A DNA stretch of 64,000 nucleotides from Polychytrium aggregatum (GCF_025602895.1 NW_026516324.1:62001-126000), one strand, 5' to 3'. Shown: positions 46,901 through 58,799, counted from the first letter of the stretch. Numbers and translations: made by a program. Notes: generated by a model from the letters alone, not told the origin.

Positions 46901-46945
46901 CGGGTATTGGAAGCGGACCGGCATCCGATCTACACCATGGCATGA
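40731..46945 (+). CDS. Crb2/Rad9/53BP1-type checkpoint mediator with GATA-type zinc finger
   Basis: Eleven exons: 40731-42039, 42162-44599, 44763-44820, 44927-45259, 45345-45452, 45558-45789, 45925-45946, 46015-46092, 46223-46286, 46384-46406, 46517-46945, sum 5094 nt (1697 aa), every phase consistent. Residues 1-960 are disordered and Ser/Thr-Gln-rich, as expected for checkpoint-kinase targets. At 963-990 lies CSNCGIWITTEW...CRLCG, a GATA-type CxxC-18-CxxC finger, then poly-Gln (~1008-1024). A Tudor-like domain follows (GDEVWAIWKDDGYYYSATIL, ~1233-1300). Tandem BRCTs end the protein: KKIFSAFAFILTMPG ... SNRPSRTKKFLMALALG ... WVRDC, then GLFHGYTFLILGSYDRKLVDW ... VVTTEWAIQCLI. Tudor plus C-terminal BRCT pair is the hallmark of the Crb2/Rad9/53BP1 family, which binds methylated histones at DNA breaks and activates the effector kinase. 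Start uncertain: in-frame ATGs at 40545, 40731 and 41031. Confidence 0.87.
43873..43924 (+). repeat. CAACAG hexanucleotide repeat encoding poly-Gln
   Basis: Alternating CAA and CAG codons give 17 consecutive glutamines right after the GATA-type finger. Confidence 0.9.
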
Positions 46946-47497
46946 CCTGTGGCGGGGGTGGATGGGCGACATGTAGCTGCCGCGAGAACTGTTTGCAACA
47001 TGGTCTCTTTCGTCGTCACAGCGTCCAAAGGACAGCAGCGGGACTTGCGCTCGGAGTGTGCTGTCCAGAGCCGGGCAATCCGCCGGCGTCACTGACATTG
47101 CCGCAATCCAGCCGCTGTGCAGTGGCTGATGATGGCGTCTCGCTGGTGATTGGGATTGGGCCGACCGACATCGGGGACTCGGATGGCTTCGGAACAAAAG
47201 CTGGCAAGCCAGTTTGTGCGTCAGCGGCCGGCTGCGGCATACGGATGGCAGACAAAGCTGCACATCCGAAATCGGTGCTGCGTTTGCCTGTGAGAGACAT
47301 TGTTGAGCTTTTGGCCGCCATCATCCAGTCGCCTCACTGCTTGACAAGGAGCATCGGTCACCCCAGCGCTCGTTCGACGCCCCAAATCCTCGCTATCTTG
47401 ATATCTTGATATCCCGCTCTATTGATTGTCTGTTGCTCCGCAAGCGGCCCCCTCCACCCAACAGATTGTTTCCGAGTGCGCCTCGGATTTGCCGACG
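46946..47497. other. Intergenic region; possible 5' exon not identified
   Basis: Holds the 3' UTR of the checkpoint gene and the promoter of the next. The frame of the next gene is open back to ~47426 and a pyrimidine-rich acag at 47459-47462 could be an acceptor, so a first exon here cannot be ruled out. Confidence 0.4.
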
Positions 47498-50361
47498 ATG
47501 GAAGGTACTCCCGTCCCAGACGAGCCGGGAACACCCAGGAGGCAGGCCCGACCCAAACGGCCCTGGACTGGAACGTCGCTCAAGTTCTCGGTCCAGTCAT
47601 TTCAGACGTCGTCTTTCAGTCCCTTTGTGATAGCTGCACCGCCGCTCCCAAAGACAGCAGGATATCCGCCAGATCGCATCGTCGACACCGTCGGCCAAGA
47701 TGTCGATACTAAGGCAGCTGAGGTGAGTAGTCGAGTTCCCACGCACGCTGTCTCCGCCACCAGCGGACCAAGCGCCATTAATTCCGTCGAAGCAAGTATG
47801 CTTTAGCCGCACCGGATGGCTCTGACGGATGATGCTCGTCCTTCTTGCTGCATTGGCTTCGCTGCTCTCTAGGAGGCGGACACTAGCGACGCAGGGCAAC
47901 GACAGGCCGGAGGATCGTCCATGAAGAAGCGACCACTCACAGCGCCGACTCGAGCAGCTGTTCGCTGGAACGACGAAGGTGCAAGTGGTCCAGGCGTTGC
48001 GCAAGCTGCAGTCGCAGCCATCGGGACTGTATCTAAACCTATGGCTCCCGCCGCCGCAGATGCTGCCAAGGAGCCGCCTCTGGTGACTTCGATCGTCCCG
48101 GTCAAGCCGGACGGCGCCTCGGCCGTGGTTCTGGCCGACGCATCCAAGAGCGGCCCTGGTGCGGCCGAGACAGCCGATGCCTTCGTAAAGTTTGCTGCAG
48201 CAGGCTCGGAGATCCCTGCGTTCGGTGGTGCAGACGAGGGACGCAGCGACTTTGCCGACGAGCTGCGGGCAATGCTGCAGGAGACGGCCAATGTCATCGA
48301 GGTCAAGAATCCCGAGGCCCTGTTCATGGTGCACACCCAGCTGACGCCCAATGCCCAGTCGTTTTTCCGACCGGCGACATTGATGCCGTTGTCGACACCG
48401 CTCCGACAGATTCCACTCGAGACCCTTCCGCCTCCAGACGAGGGTGCGACGGGCTCGCCCCGCAGATCCTCGATCCATCCGCATGCTCACTCCCAGCCGC
48501 ATTCGCTGCCGGTACTGCTGCCGCTCAAGGCTGCAGAGATTACGGCGCAACAGAGCACCAAGCCGCCGTTCTCGACATCGTCGCTGGTGCCAACAACCGG
48601 CCCGATCAGCATCACCATCGGTCCGTCGCATGGATTTGGTCCCCAGAGTACTCGGACTGTGCGCGAGATTCCCGAGCCCGTAGCGAGGCCGTCGGATCTT
48701 ACGGCTCGGCTGCGAGACGAGCAAAAGCAGGCCCGGAATCCAACCAGCAGCGCCCGCTCGGAAGACAAGACCAGGAGCGGACCCGAAGCCGGAAAGAAGC
48801 CCGGTCGCCCAGCGGACCACAACCACAGCTCGTTCACGAGCCTCAACCCCGAGTACGGCTCGTACCATGTTGCCAGCACCATCGCGGAGAAGGAAGATCG
48901 CCGGACCGGCGGCGGCGATCTCGATCTGGACGGGTCTATCGCAACCCAGAGCGACGAGGACGAGCGATCGCCGCACCACCACCACTCGCACTACTCGCAC
49001 CCAAGCTACTGCCAATGCTGCACCGGCAACATGTTCGTCAACCTGGCGCACTCGAAGCGCTTTCGCAACACCACCTTGGGGTCGAGCAACCGGGTGTTGT
49101 TCCTGCGGAGGCTCAATTGCGTGCTCGGGAAGCAGTCGAGCCGGCCGGCATATCCGGCATCATGGCACGGCCCAGGCGGTGAAGGCATGCAGTATGCGCT
49201 GGGCATGACGCTCGCTGGAAACGCTGGAGATACCAGGGCTTTGGGTCCAGAGTGCACATACGGACGCCTGGACGGCAAGCTGTACCGAAACCCATACGGC
49301 AGCATGAGCGCAGTTGGACCGTCGGCCCCCGACGTCCAGAATCTGCCTGGTGGAAAACGTGAGTGGCAGATGAATATGGGCGATGCAGTGATGGAGTGAT
49401 GGAGTGATGGAGTGATGGAGTGATGGAGTGATGGAGTGATGGAGTGATGGAGTGATGGAGTGATGGAGTGATGGAGTGATGGAGTGGTGGAGTGATGGAG
49501 TGATGGAGTGGTGGAATCGGTGCCGTCGCTGAAGCCTCTGTCGATTGATGCGCAGGACCGCCAAGATACCGAATGCTGCCAAAGGATACGCCCAGGGGCA
49601 GTAAAAAAGGACTGCAGGTTGAAGAGCCGCAGCGGCTCGTCTCCATCGAATCTGCGCTGGATCTAGAGAAGCAACCAAGGACCAAGAACTGGTATGGAGG
49701 CGTCAGTGGAGTGAAGATTGATATGGCCAGTTGCAGGACAGCAGACCCGCGAGGGGCCAGACAGCGATGCTGGTGGAGAGTTGATGGCACGACATGGCAT
49801 GGCATAGCGTTCCTCATCTCGATACTACATGCAGGTCGAGCACTCGTGTTCCCCCGATACAATATCCTGTCGTCCCGCGAGAGCTCAAGGTCAATACCAT
49901 GTACTCGGCCAATATGGAGTGGGGCCGCAACACCAAAGTTACGGTGCAGGCCGAAAGCGACAGCCACCATCACATCTCGGAAACGGTAGGCGGCGCTCGA
50001 AGCACAAATGACTATCATCAAACTCGCTGTTCACGACCAGACGACATCGCTCGGATGATATCGGCAGTAACCCCTCCCCCAGAGCGTGCGCACAGCGATC
50101 GATGCCTCTCTTGCTCACGGTGTCTCTTTGCCTCCTGCTCCCTCCATAACGCCTCAGGACCGACTGATGCATCTGCCCTTTGTCGACCACGACCAAACCG
50201 AGAACAGAAAGAACTACGCCCTCAAGATCTCGAGCTTTGTTCGCGACAAGAACTCGAGCGACCTGATGTCGCTGATCAAAATCGAGGACAGCCTCAAGGA
50301 ACGACAATCCAGAGCGCCGCAGACACCCCCCGCCAAGCCCAAGGTCATGCATGTGCGATAA
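47498..50361 (+). CDS. Uncharacterised 733-aa protein
   Basis: Exons 47498-47722, 47873-49358, 49556-49691, 49835-49985, 50158-50361 sum to 2202 nt; phases 0, 1, 2, 0. No family recognised. The first ~350 residues are low-complexity (Ala/Pro/Ser). A stretch of His/Ser/Tyr (HHHHSHYSHPSYCQCC) near 450 could bind metal. The following ~110 residues are more ordered (NMFVNLAHSKRFRNTTLGSS, FLRRLNC) and probably form the conserved core. The C-terminus has a beta-like segment (ELKVNTMYSANMEWGRNT) and a helical end (IKIEDSLKERQS). Splice sites are good (gtgagt, gtgagt, gtatgg, gtaggc). The start is the first ATG of an uncertain first exon. Nuclear or cytosolic location is likely because no signal or TM segment is visible. 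Confidence 0.65.
49387..49513. repeat. 8-bp minisatellite (agtgatgg)
   Basis: About 16 tandem copies, nearly perfect, occupying most of the 197-bp intron 49359-49555. Being 8 bp long, it cycles frames and creates long spurious ORFs on the minus strand. Confidence 0.95.
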
Positions 50362-51178
50362 CAGTGCTCGCTCGCGCCGCCTGGCCAAAGCGGAGCCGAG
50401 TCCCCATGAGTTTGGTAGCTGACCACTCTCGCTCTCCTGAATACAATCAGTACAATCAAGAGCGGAGCACGCAGATTATTGATCTACCAAGGGATTTGTT
50501 CCCTCAAACCATTGTGCAGGCCATCACAGACGACATGCCCAATGGGGAAGTGCGCACACGGCCATTCCCACGATGGCGATCCACTCTGCAGCTCGGCTGC
50601 CTTCATCCGACTTCCGTAGGTCTCCGCTGCCTCCCTCCTCCATTCGCCCGGCATCGCTATTCCAATCACAATTCCCGCCAGCGAGCTCTCCCGTTCCCGC
50701 CCGCCAACCCGATCCGCTCCTCCCCGGGCTCGTTGCTGCGCTATCGCATGCCCCACGTTGAACCGCTCGGTCTTGTCGGCTCTGTCAGCTGCACTTTGCT
50801 CTGTTCAACCAGCCAAGATTCCGTTCGGTTGCCCAATCGTCGCCCCTGCGCACGGAGGGGAACAGAAAGAAAGGGAGGTCTTCGGGAATCGCCGGCGGGC
50901 GGAGGGATCCAAATGATGGCAATGAGGGCCGTGATGGCGAAATAGCCCAACCTCTCTGCTCCGGGGCTGATTCTTGATCCAGCCCGGACCCGCTGCAGCA
51001 CGCATCTGCACGACTCCTCTCGACGAGCGATCGATCCCACGGGGCACCCTCCTGAGATCGCTATTGGTGCTGGACGCTTACTCTGCCTGGGCTTTGCTCT
51101 TCCGACGATTGCGTCAACGGAGCAGGCGTTTTCCTTCCCCATCCTGCTTTGCTTCTCAGTCATCTCGACTCGTCCTGG
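50362..51178. other. Upstream region of the Reg1-like gene
   Basis: Promoter and 5' UTR side; ORFs on either strand show no domain. Confidence 0.5.
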
Positions 51179-53881
51179 ATGAACCTGGATTTCTGCGTCA
51201 ACTCGCTCCATCTACTCGACTACCATCTCAGCAGCAGCAGCAGTAGCGGCAGCAGCAGCAATCACATTGCAGATAGACTTGCTCGCATCGACTGCGATCC
51301 TGTTGGCTATAGCCTCTGTGCCAGGACCATCGGCAGCCTCGAGATGGAGATGGACGACCCTATGACGACTTCTGAGGACGCCCAGGGCTCTCTTTCACTG
51401 TCCTCATCGGCCACGCTGCTGGCTTCGAGCACCACCGACGACGCTGAGCCGGCGATGCCGGGTCAGGACGAGGCCGCCGGGCTGGCTCGTGGCTCGAGTG
51501 AAGGCATCTCCATGGGCATTCCCGAACACCCTGGCGATCGCTGGATCTCTCCTCTGCTGTCCTGCGGCAACCAGTCTCCCAAATGGCAGCATCAATCAGC
51601 CAAGGACAGCTCGTCCCGGCGGCATCCTCTGGCTCCACAGCCTAATTCTCGGGACCTGCGCTCGCATCTCTCCAGCGACCTGTCCGGAGAGCGCATCGAC
51701 TACCTGACCTTTGGCCTGGAGCCTCTGGATCTGCACCAGACCTGGCGGGCCGTGGCCAGACACAAGACCCTGTTGCCGGATGGCCCGCGGCTGGAGAATG
51801 TGGCCTGGAGAAGGTTCTTCCAGTCCCACTATCATCTGAGAAAGGCCGACCAGGCGGCGATATGGTAGGCGAGCAGTGGCCAGCATTGCGAGAGGGTGGG
51901 TGGGAAGCGCACATCGCCGTGGAACAGGATCTCTGCGGGTTCGCTGGAGAATCAATTGATGAGCATCCGAGTTGCATAGTCTACAGTCGCTCGTGCCGGC
52001 CGTAGCCGCTGACGGAATACGAAGCCTGTGAACGACGTTCAGACCACAACTGAACGCCTGCTAATCCGGCTGGCCTATCCGCATTCCGATCCAAGGGATC
52101 GTTCATCCAAAGATCAGCCCCTCTACGAACCTACGTCCGACACAGTCACAGGCAATCCCCAGCAGCAATCTGCGATTGCAGACCGCTCCGGCCCAAAGCC
52201 CGATCGAGATGAATGCAAGGGCAGGCGCGTAAATCGACCCCGGCCGATCTTGAAGTCGTCGACGGGCGACGACTTTATGAGCCAGCTGCGAGAGCTGTAT
52301 CTGATCAAGACAAACCAGATCCACGACGCCGACAGCGACCATCGGGTGCAGATCCTCTCCGACCACCTGTCGCTCTCGCTCAAGACTGCCAAGGACACAT
52401 CCGGTGTCTTGAACGGAGCGCTTTCGGACTCGGAGGCCATCGCCGGCGGTCTTCGCGGCGAACCAGACGATGGAGACAGGCCCGAGGTGCCCGGCCGAAG
52501 AAAGCATCGTGTTCGATGGAATCCGATCGTCCAGAAAGTCACCCTGCTCGAGGCAAATACTGTCCGTGCCGGCAACTCGGTCTCGCCAGCAGAATGCGAG
52601 GATGGAGACCTGCCGATACCCGGAACACACCTCCAGCAAAGTATGTTTGTTCAAGAGATGTTTCTAAAGGCCCCACATGTCTCACACGGAGCCGACAGCG
52701 ACGGCAGCAAGAGCCCGGACTGCGAGGAGGACCCATACCAAAGGGACTCGGGCGAGCCTCACGCTCGCAAGATCCATGCTCGCGGCTCGTCGCTGGACGA
52801 TACGCAAGAGAGCCCTCCAGGCCAGCAAAGCGACGGGACATCTGGGCCAGCTTTCGGTGGGTCCAGTCGGCACTGGTTGCCGGCGTTTGGCGGTCCAGCC
52901 GGACGAGGAGGCCCTTGTCGGGACCACTCCGGCTCGGCGATCGATTCGAGGGACCTCTTGAGCTTTCTCGATATCGAAGAAGGCGAGCCGCTGGAGCAGA
53001 TGCAACGTGTGCGACACCGGACCAAATGGAAGTATGTCGGGTCGTATCACCAGCAGCTGGTCCACGAATCGTCGGCCGAGTCCCTGGACGAGTATGCCGA
53101 GGGGCTCGACATTGGTCTGGCAAACAGGATGCTGCCGTGGTTGACATTTATGTTCAAGCTTTCGAGGTAAGTCGCTCGATCGCGGCTGCGAAGATATCTG
53201 AATGTGGACATGTGGGCACCACACATTGCAGGGAGACTGACACGATCCAACCCCCAGCGTGCTCTTTATCGTTGCGTACTTTGTGGTGCGGATGTGGACT
53301 GCGACGGCGAGGAGGATCCTGGAGTGGATACGACGCTGGCTGCGAACGCTTGTATCGGCCGTGACAGGCCCCTGGATCGCTGAGCGGGCCATAGCTTCGC
53401 CGATGCCGTCTCCAACCCACAAGCACGCACCCGAAGCCAGCCAAGACGATAGCACCGGTCCGCACGAAGAACCGGGCCGCAGGACAGACGGGCTCCGACT
53501 GAGAACGGCGACGGTCTCGGGTGAGTGCGGCCATGACCGAACCACGGGGCGGATGTGTTGACGCAGGAGCGGATACAAATGAGGGCCCGTATTGCCAAGA
53601 CGAGCTGGGGTGGGCGAGACTGGACTGGGCTGGGGAGTCGGGGGCGGTGATGATATCGTCTCAGTGAGGACGAGGAAGCAAGGCGAGAACAGTGGGCTGA
53701 TGATGATGGTCTCTCTCCCGCAGTCGAGGAACTGGACCTTGCCGACTGGTCGCCGGAGGCAGCGCCTGAGATACACGAAGGCCCGGACGGAGTGGTCGAT
53801 CGCATCATGGGACTGTATGACGGCATGCGCGATGTGTGGAAGTGGGGGCGGTCGCTGGCCCGAGGGGCGTGTCCGATATGA
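51179..53881 (+). CDS. Reg1-like protein phosphatase 1 regulatory protein with a TM segment
   Basis: Exons 51179-51864, 52096-53166, 53258-53520, 53724-53881 sum to 2178 nt (725 aa). Residues ~175-228 contain DYLTFGL...LHQTW...LPDGPRLENVAWRRFF, matching the fungal DUF1752 motif (RLENxxWR). At ~364-378, RKHRVRWNPIVQKVTL corresponds in layout to the PP1 (Glc7) docking box of yeast Reg1 (RHIHFND..V). Reg1 directs PP1 to Snf1 kinase in glucose repression. Distinctively, residues ~577-601 form a hydrophobic helix (LTFMFKLSSVLFIVAYFVV) followed by a basic amphipathic stretch, so this copy may be membrane-bound. The C-terminus is short and acidic, then ends near VWKWGRSLARG. The second acceptor is a non-canonical aag at 52095, chosen because it alone restores phase after a good CTAAT branch site. 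Ser codons form a short AGC run near 51230-51262. Confidence 0.72.
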
Positions 53882-54692
53882 CCGGCAAGGCTCTGTGAAT
53901 ACAGGGGGGACTCGGGCAGGCCGACCGGGTATCAGACTGGTGTCGGGCTTGGCACACCGACTGACGCAAGAATCCGAACAGACGGGCACCGTGGGAAACG
54001 AAAGTGCGTTGAATCAGCAGCATTCGCCTGGAGCGAGGGCTTGTGCTTGCGCAAGCACGGGCTGGGCGGTCGACGCGCTGTGGGCAAGCCCAGGGGGTAC
54101 AAGAGCCACAGGACGGGGGCAGCTGGTGAGCAGGCGGACACCGGGGATTCGGGGAACGGGGAGAGCACTCGGCACAGTTGCTGCACAGTGGCTGCACAGT
54201 GACTGCACAGTGGCTGCACGCAGCCAGCCCGGCAAGCCACACGACACGCCGGCAAGGGGACCCGCGCCGCGCAACAAGGCCGCGCCCGTGGAATCGAACG
54301 CGCCCGTTCCCATCGAACGTTCCTGGCCAATCGCCGCGCGGCCTGTGTTCCCGCGGAGGCGCGATGGCCCACCAATCCGAGCGAGCGCCGCTGACTCTGT
54401 GCGCCGGTGCGCGCCGCCCTCCGCTCTATATCAAGCGGCTTCCCGCCCTTCGCCGAGCCCATTTCGGCATCGCCCGCTTTCCCTGGCTTCGACTTTTGGC
54501 TCTGGCTTGTCTTCCAACCACCGTCCAACCACCGCCCTACCACCGTTCTGTCAGCGGTTTGCCCTTTCCGCTTCATCTTCTTCGCCACTCTGCCCGACAC
54601 AGGCATGCTGTCGGCTTTCCCGGCCGACTTCTCTCCAAGACCACCCCGACCGCCACCGCCCACCCTGATTGCGCTGTGCTTCTCTGCCTGCC
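53882..54692. other. Upstream region of the AAAP-like gene
   Basis: No supported gene. It contains a tandem gcacagtggct repeat (54178-54220) and becomes C/T-rich toward the start codon. Confidence 0.5.
54178..54220. repeat. 11-bp tandem repeat (gcacagtggct)
   Basis: Four imperfect copies about 480 bases before the AAAP-like start codon. Confidence 0.8.
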
Positions 54693-57600
54693 ATGCCTGC
54701 CTCGGCCCCAAGTCTCTCTGAATCCACTCTCAGTCGTGCCTCGACGCTCCAGAAGGTGCAGTCGCCAGCAACCGCAGCCCCATCCCCAGCGGCATTCGTT
54801 TGACGTCGCGATTTCCGCTCGTGCAGCGGACAGTCGCGAATCTGGGTCCAGTCTTCTTCCTCCCACCCTGCTTCCTCCCACTGGCACGTCCCGCTGGCAC
54901 GCCTCACCGCCTCGATCTGACATCCTCTGCATCCGTCTCTGTATCCCACCGACTCGCCTCGCCACAGCTCCTCAAGTTCAAGAACATTGGAAAGGTTCGT
55001 ATGTCTCCGGCTGCCTCGGGCTGGCACCCGCTCGATCCAACAGGCAACTCAATTCTCGCTCTCCCCATATCCAGTTCGGCGGCATTTGCTTCCTCTACTG
55101 CTCCATTCTGGGGCCAAGTGTGCCTCAAATCCAGTCGCTCTTCCAGCAGGTAACGGGGATGCTTCCTCGCCTCATCTCTCGCGCTCACCTGGCCGCTTGA
55201 GATCATATATGCTCTGATTTCTGGAGCAATTACCGCACACTGCAGGAATACCCGTTTACGCCTCTTGATATCGACTGACGCCTCTTGATATCGACTGACG
55301 CCTCTTGATATCGACTGACGCCTCTTGATATCGATGCACCAACGTATCCTGCCTTGCGAACCCCTCCACCAACGTATCCTGCCTCGCCATGACACCACCT
55401 CCGACTCGGGACGCAGTACGGATATGTCACGATATCGCTGCTCTTCCTGGCGTTCGCCATTATCAGCGCCATCGGCGCACTCTTCATCATCGAGGCGATG
55501 CAGTGCATCCCCGGCAATCGCCACTTCCAGGGCACGATCGAGTACGGCACGCTCATCAACTTTTACTTCAGCCCCAAGATGCACTACGTTGGCCAGCTGT
55601 TCTTGTATCTCTCCCTCGTCTTCTCTAGCGCCGTCTCTATCATCCAGTGCATCCAGGTTCGTCGTCGCCATGAATGTCGCTGGTGTTTCTGCGACCCATG
55701 GTGTAGACTGGATGTGTCGCAACCGAATTGCTACGACCGACCCTCTCGACGACGCGGCAGCACGTCTGAATCGCCCCTCAATCTCGATATCGGCAATGGC
55801 CTCTGCCTCTGCCTCTGCATTCACTCCGTTTTGACACTGCTCGTCCATATTCTCTCCGTCCTCCTGCCATCTGCGCCCCTCCAGAACATGGATTCGATCA
55901 TCATTGACATCTTCAAGAGCACATGCGGGATCGGTATTGGAAACGGACCCAAAGGCTGGCACTGTGTCGGCAGCTCGGCCGTCGTTCATCCAGGCAACCA
56001 ATATATGGACTATGGCAACGGCGTCATGCTTGTGACTCTGGGCACGCTGGTACGTCCTCGACCGATACTCTGGTGGCGTCCGAGCTCTGGGGCGACGCAG
56101 GACGTGAACAGATGGTCGAGCCAGTCGAGGCGATCATCTCTTGGCATCGAATCGGGTCATCTTTGTGAGAGGGACATGGCAAAGAGCCTGAGCCGGGTGG
56201 ACTGGATTGCCGGCCATGCTAACGGTTGTGCGCATTCTTGCTGTCGCCCACCGGCTGGTTTGCAGGTCATGGTCATGGTAATCGTTCCTCTCTCGCGATC
56301 TAGTCTCAACGACAACATTTACGTCCAGATCGGTGAGCTGCCTCCTCCCTCTCTGCCAAATCTGCGTTCCGAGATTACCTTCCGGACGAACCCGATTTCG
56401 AGCCGGGTCGCTCCAGAACCTGCAGTGGACTCACCTTCAGGATCATACTGCCGACATAATCGCCTATTCGCGAGCACCAATGCGCTGACCCTCTCCTGCC
56501 CCCTCAATCGCACCTTGCCTAGCTTCGTTCTTTGTCACAATCGCCGTGTTTGGGTTGTGGTTGGGCGTCTCTCTCTATGCGGGCGCGACGAGCGGCTGGC
56601 AAGCCATTTCGCCCTTTGGCCAGACACCCGACGGCGGCGCATTCGGTCCGATTATGCTGAGCTATGCCTTCATCACGGTGGTTCCGTCGTGGGTCAACCT
56701 CAAGGAAAAGTCCATCAACGTCCAGCGGACGATCTGGGAGTCAGTTGGGATCTCGTTTCTGACGTACATCATTGTTGGGCTCATTCGTAAGCATTTCAGT
56801 CATGGAATCAGTCGTGGCCATATCGCTATATCGCTATATCGCTATATCGCCATATCGCCATATTGCCATATCGCCGCAGCATCTGACACAGATCCCTCGC
56901 CATCCTCCTCACACGCACACGCACATCTGCAGCCGCCCTGGCCTTCAGCATCGACAGCAACTCGAATCTCCTGCTGGTCTTGAATACCCGAAGCCTGATC
57001 TTTCGCATCGCCAGCTATCTTTACGTCATCCTCGTCCTGATATCGTCCATTCCAGTTTACATCATTGTCAGCTACGACAACTTGATGCAGAATAAGGTCT
57101 GCTCATCGCGTAAGTGAAGACGGCCATGTGCCACACTCCCGCCGCTCTGCTTGGCCGATGCCTCGACATCTCCGCAATGGGATATGCAATGTGGTTCGCA
57201 GGTGCATCGCTGACCAGCCGCCGAGGGTTTGTCTAGACCCAGCTGCGGCGTACGGTGGGCTACTCTGCACGGGCTTTCTTTCATACACTGACTCAACTCT
57301 TGTCCGCAGCGGTGGCAATCGTGCTTTGCTATATCGTGCCCTGGCTACTCGCCGTCCCTTTCCTCGGCGGCCCCTGGCTCAGCATCATCACCAACTGGTC
57401 GTCGGTGCTGTTTGTGTCGATTGCAAACATGATCATCCCCTTTGTGATCTACCTGAAAGCCGTCAGCTTCCGAAAGGCATACAACTCGAAGCGCGAGCTC
57501 ACACCGCACCAGAAGGAGCTGCTCAGATCCATCCACAAGCCGTCGAACCGAATCATCGAGTACCTTGACCGGGACTTTGCCGACCCCAGCAATGTCGGCG

Positions 57601-58757
57601 AGCGCGTGCTCGAATTCATCCGCTCGCTCACCGGATCATCGAGGACGCCGACGATGCAGAGCCGGAGTATCCACGAAGAGCCCGGCAGAGGACGATCGAG
57701 CACCGGCTCGCGGGAGTCGCGAGGCTCAGTCGGTGGCTCTCCCTCGAGCAGCCCGGTGTTTGGAGCGATGCTGACTGTTCCCATGGCCGCTGGCCGACAG
57801 TCGAAGGACTTTGACCCCTTTCGCGGGCAACCGGCGGCGCTCGAGGAGAACAGGGACATCAAGGATATCAAAGACGTCAGAGACATCAAAGACTTCAAAG
57901 ACGGCAAAGACAGCAATGCAAGTGGCGTCGATATTGATGAAATGCTGGAGATCTTTGGCGATGTCGTTGACCCCGACCTCGACGACGACGAGCGGAACAG
58001 GAACCCCCAGTCGCGGGTGCCACCGTTTGAGATTCCCGAGATTCGCATCTACGGCCCCGAATCGAGCTCCGAGGCCGTGAATGTGATCCAGTTCGCAACT
58101 AAATCCTCGATCAAGCCGGCAGCAGTGCCATCCGCAGACGAAGGCCGAGGCGACGACCGCCAGCGCGGACTCTCTGTTCAGAAGCTGCGAGAGAAGACGG
58201 CCTCGCTGATGTCTCGCCAGACCGGAAGCGCCCTCAGCCTGTCTTTCTACGGCATCAAACCCTGGGGCTGGTCCAGCGGGCCATCCTCGCCGACCACCGC
58301 CCAGGAGGTGCCCAACCTCGATCGGCCGGCAAGCGACGACGCATCGATCCGGTCGTCGCCCAAATCATCGCCCCTGGATCCGCCCTGCCCTGAAATCGTG
58401 GAGCCTTCGAGCGAACAGCCATCGCCCAAGATGGGATGGAGCGATATCCCGCTGGGAACCGCCACAACGAATCCATACAGCCGATCCAGCCTTTCGATCG
58501 CCGAGAGACGTCCCGAGAGCCTGGCCAGCAAGCCGCGACCACAGCCGCCGCTGCGGCAACAGTCGATCGACACGGTGTCGTCCCTGCGGCCGGGAACGCT
58601 GCCGATCCACCCGCAGTTTGTGACGCCGGTCTTTCGGTCGCTTCCCAAGTCGATCCCGATCTCGGGGCTGTATGTGGCCTATGCGTCGGTGCTGATCACC
58701 CTGGCGGTCTCGGTGGTGTCGGTCGTCAATCTTGTGACGCAGCTGTCGCAAAACTGA
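54693..58757 (+). CDS. Polytopic membrane protein, AAAP amino-acid-transporter-like
   Basis: Nine exons: 54693-54755, 54968-54994, 55075-55149, 55417-55656, 55885-56049, 56266-56332, 56523-56786, 56933-57109, 57310-58757, sum 2526 nt (841 aa), phases consistent. About ten TM helices are packed into residues ~25-430, e.g. FGGICFLYCSILGPSVPQI, YGYVTISLLFLAFAII, VGQLFLYLSLVFSSAVSII, FFVTIAVFGLWLGVSLYAGA, YLYVILVLISSIPVYIIVSY, AIVLCYIVPWLLAVPFLGG and NWSSVLFVSIANMIIPFVIY. The pattern (VPQIQSLFQQ, EAMQCIPGNRHFQGTIEYGT, LDDN-like LNDNIYVQI, LNTRSLIF) matches fungal AAAP-family proteins. A ~350-residue disordered loop (KDIKDVRDIKDFKDGKD repeats, Ser-rich) precedes a last C-terminal helix (LYVAYASVLITLAVSVVSVV). 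Likely a vacuolar or plasma-membrane amino-acid permease or sensor. The first donor (54755 or 54797) is uncertain. Confidence 0.8.
55261..55334. repeat. 20-bp minisatellite (cctcttgatatcgactgacg) in an intron
   Basis: Three full copies and a partial fourth within the intron 55150-55416 of the AAAP-like gene. Confidence 0.9.
56818..56877. repeat. 8-bp repeat (tatatcgc/catatcgc) in an intron
   Basis: Seven copies in the intron 56787-56932 of the AAAP-like gene. Confidence 0.85.
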
Positions 58758-58799
58758 GCGCAGGTAGCGAGTCAGATGGCGAGGGAGAGCGCCTGTCGT

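Noticed and set aside
47597-49051. 484-codon minus-strand ORF
   Set aside because: Antisense to exon 2 of the 733-aa protein; no domain and Arg/Cys-rich composition.
49387-49513. Possible CRISPR-like array
   Set aside because: Contiguous 8-bp units with no spacers; a plain minisatellite in a eukaryotic intron.
49113-50021. 302-codon minus ORF with PSLHHSIT repeats
   Set aside because: Generated by the 8-bp agtgatgg minisatellite inside an intron of the plus-strand gene.
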